Assembly (NCBI RefSeq): GCF_016772415.1
Contig: NZ_JAGSGD010000001.1
Location: 2,567,501-2,631,500, forward strand
Length of the DNA: 64,000 nt
Direction: 5' to 3'
Source of the DNA: Phenylobacterium glaciei
GTDB lineage: Bacteria > Pseudomonadota > Alphaproteobacteria > Caulobacterales > Caulobacteraceae
The notes under the pieces are model-generated. The model did not search any database. It worked only from the letters and a program-made list of their open reading frames with translations, and had not been told where the DNA came from. Position 1 is the stretch's first letter. Each line of letters opens with the position of its first letter. Shown here one piece after another: positions 62,919-64,000 of this stretch. The translations under genes were made by a program, and so were the position numbers.

Positions 62919-64000
62919 CTACTCCGCAGCGTTGGCGGCGCGGGTCTGTTCGGCTTCCTCGAAGGCCTCGATGCGGCGCGCGGTGGCGAGCGGCGACTTC
63001 GTGAAGCGGGCCAGCATGTTGTAGAACACCGGCACGATGAACAGGGTCAGCAGGGTCGTGAAGATGGCCCCGAAGAAGATCACCACCCCGATGGTCTTGC
63101 GGCTCTCGCCGCCCGCCCCGCCCCAGACGATCAGCGGCACGGCCCCGGCTGCTGCCGAGATCGAGGTCATGATGATGGGCCGCAGGCGCAGCGAGGCGCT
63201 CTCGATCACCGCCTCGCGGATCGACAGGCCGTCGTCCCGCAGCTGATTGGCGAACTCGACGATCAGGATGCCGTTCTTGGCGGCGATGCCCACGAGAATT
63301 ATCAGCCCGATCTGACTGTAGGTGTTGATGGTGGAGCCCGCGACGAGCAGGCCGAACAGACCCCCCAGCACGGCGACCGGCACGGTCAGCATGATGACCG
63401 CCGGGTGGATCCAGCTCTCGAACTGAGCGGCCAGGACCAGGAAGACCAACAGCAGAGCCATGCCGAAGGCCAGGCCCACGGCGCCGCCCGCCTCAAGATA
63501 ATCCCGCGCCGTACCGCCCCACTTCACCGTGGTGCCGGGGTGCTTGGCGACCTCGGCCTGGAGGAACGTCACGGCCTCGCCCACCGTGTAGCCGGGGTTG
63601 AGCTGGACGCTCAGCGTGATGGCGCGCAGCCGGTCGACCCGCGCGCGGTCGGGGGTGTCGCCGCGCACATGGGTGCTGACCACAGAGGACAGCGGAACCG
63701 TCGCCCCCGAGCCGGTGCGCACATAGAGGTTGGCCAGGTCGTTCTCGTTCTGGCGGTTGGCGCGGTCGGTCTGCAGGATGACGTCGTATTCCTGGCCGTC
63801 GCGGATGTAGGTCGTAACCTTACGCGAGCCGAACATGGTCTCCAGGGCCCGGCCTACCGACTTGGCCGAGACGCCGAGGGTGGCGGCCTTGTCGCGGTCG
63901 AGGTCCACCAGCAGGCGCGGCGAGGTCGGCTCGTAATCGAGGCGCGGGCGGGCCATCCCGGGATTGGCCTGGACGGCGGTCATCAGCGGCCGGATCAGAC
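62919..64000 (-). CDS. RND efflux permease (AcrB/MexB type), C-terminal part
   Basis: Partial inner-membrane proton-driven multidrug efflux pump, cut by the right window edge. About 360 residues of the C-terminal half are visible: a porter subdomain (PRLLVDLDRDKAATLGVSAKSVGRAL, TTYIRDGQEYDV) and the last six transmembrane helices (from GLAFGMALLLVFLVLAAQFESW through AGAVPLIVWGGAGGESRKTIG to LFIVPVFYNML). The frame stays open to the edge, so the in-frame ATG near 63983 is internal, not the start. Confidence 0.93.
   Translation of the reverse strand, partial: LIRPLMTAVQANPGMARPRLDYEPTSPRLLVDLDRDKAATLGVSAKSVGRALETMFGSRKVTTYIRDGQEYDVILQTDRANRQNENDLANLYVRTGSGATVPLSSVVSTHVRGDTPDRARVDRLRAITLSVQLNPGYTVGEAVTFLQAEVAKHPGTTVKWGGTARDYLEAGGAVGLAFGMALLLVFLVLAAQFESWIHPAVIMLTVPVAVLGGLFGLLVAGSTINTYSQIGLIILVGIAAKNGILIVEFANQLRDDGLSIREAVIESASLRLRPIIMTSISAAAGAVPLIVWGGAGGESRKTIGVVIFFGAIFTTLLTLFIVPVFYNMLARFTKSPLATARRIEAFEEAEQTRAANAAE

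Noticed and set aside
63981..63983. ATG as the start of the RND permease gene
   Set aside because: The frame stays open to the window edge and the protein begins in the middle of a known RND porter segment, so the start lies outside.

Overview
The window looks like chromosomal DNA of a high-GC alphaproteobacterium, most likely in the order Caulobacterales (Phenylobacterium/Caulobacter-like). This is inferred from the order of the ribosomal genes, the style of the accessory proteins and the GC-rich palindromic intergenic repeats. No sequence search was possible. There is no rRNA, CRISPR array, transposase, integrase or prophage module in the window.

Positions 1-38,300 hold a ribosomal/transcription supercluster, read almost entirely on the minus strand. 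From right to left it runs: tRNA-Tyr, tRNA-Gly, tuf (copy 2), tRNA-Trp, secE, nusG, rplK, rplA, [phoD-like phosphatase], rplJ, rplL, [four-helix membrane protein], rpoB, rpoC, [plus-strand membrane-anchored protein], rpsL, rpsG, fusA, tuf (copy 1), [cargo block], then the complete S10 and spc operons from rpsJ to secY, and adk. The bracketed genes are not part of the usual cluster. The largest interruption (12.4-16.5 kb) separates tuf from rpsJ. It holds two secreted DUF2807-type proteins, an exported adenosine deaminase-like enzyme and a secreted CVNH/Gly-rich/beta-gamma-crystallin-like protein. The two tuf genes lie in 1,296-bp apparently identical direct repeats that include the shared terminator, and they bracket the rpo-str segment.

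Positions 38,400-48,800 carry an RlmB-like rRNA methyltransferase, a lipoprotein with a His/Asp-rich repeat tail, dihydroorotase (pyrC), a tandem pair of TerC-family membrane proteins, a two-repeat phage terminase-small-subunit-like DNA-binding protein, a 45-residue small protein, an HI0933-like flavoprotein, an SDR with a downstream partner, and an EcsC-family protein. Two stretches here are rich in dispersed palindromic repeats.

Positions 48,800-58,300 carry metG, DUF1761 and GFA proteins, a class I/II aminotransferase, a four-gene polyamine-type ABC transporter operon (overlapping starts and stops) and an amidase. Three convergent gene pairs here share their stop codons. Positions 58,300-64,000 carry a structured non-coding stretch with orphan terminators, tRNA-Thr(UGU), a stand-alone acyl-CoA synthetase-like enzyme behind a perfect 14-bp palindrome, a PilZ protein flanked by two related 60-residue proteins, a DUF188 protein, a lipoprotein cytochrome c, and the C-terminal part of an RND efflux pump that runs off the right edge.
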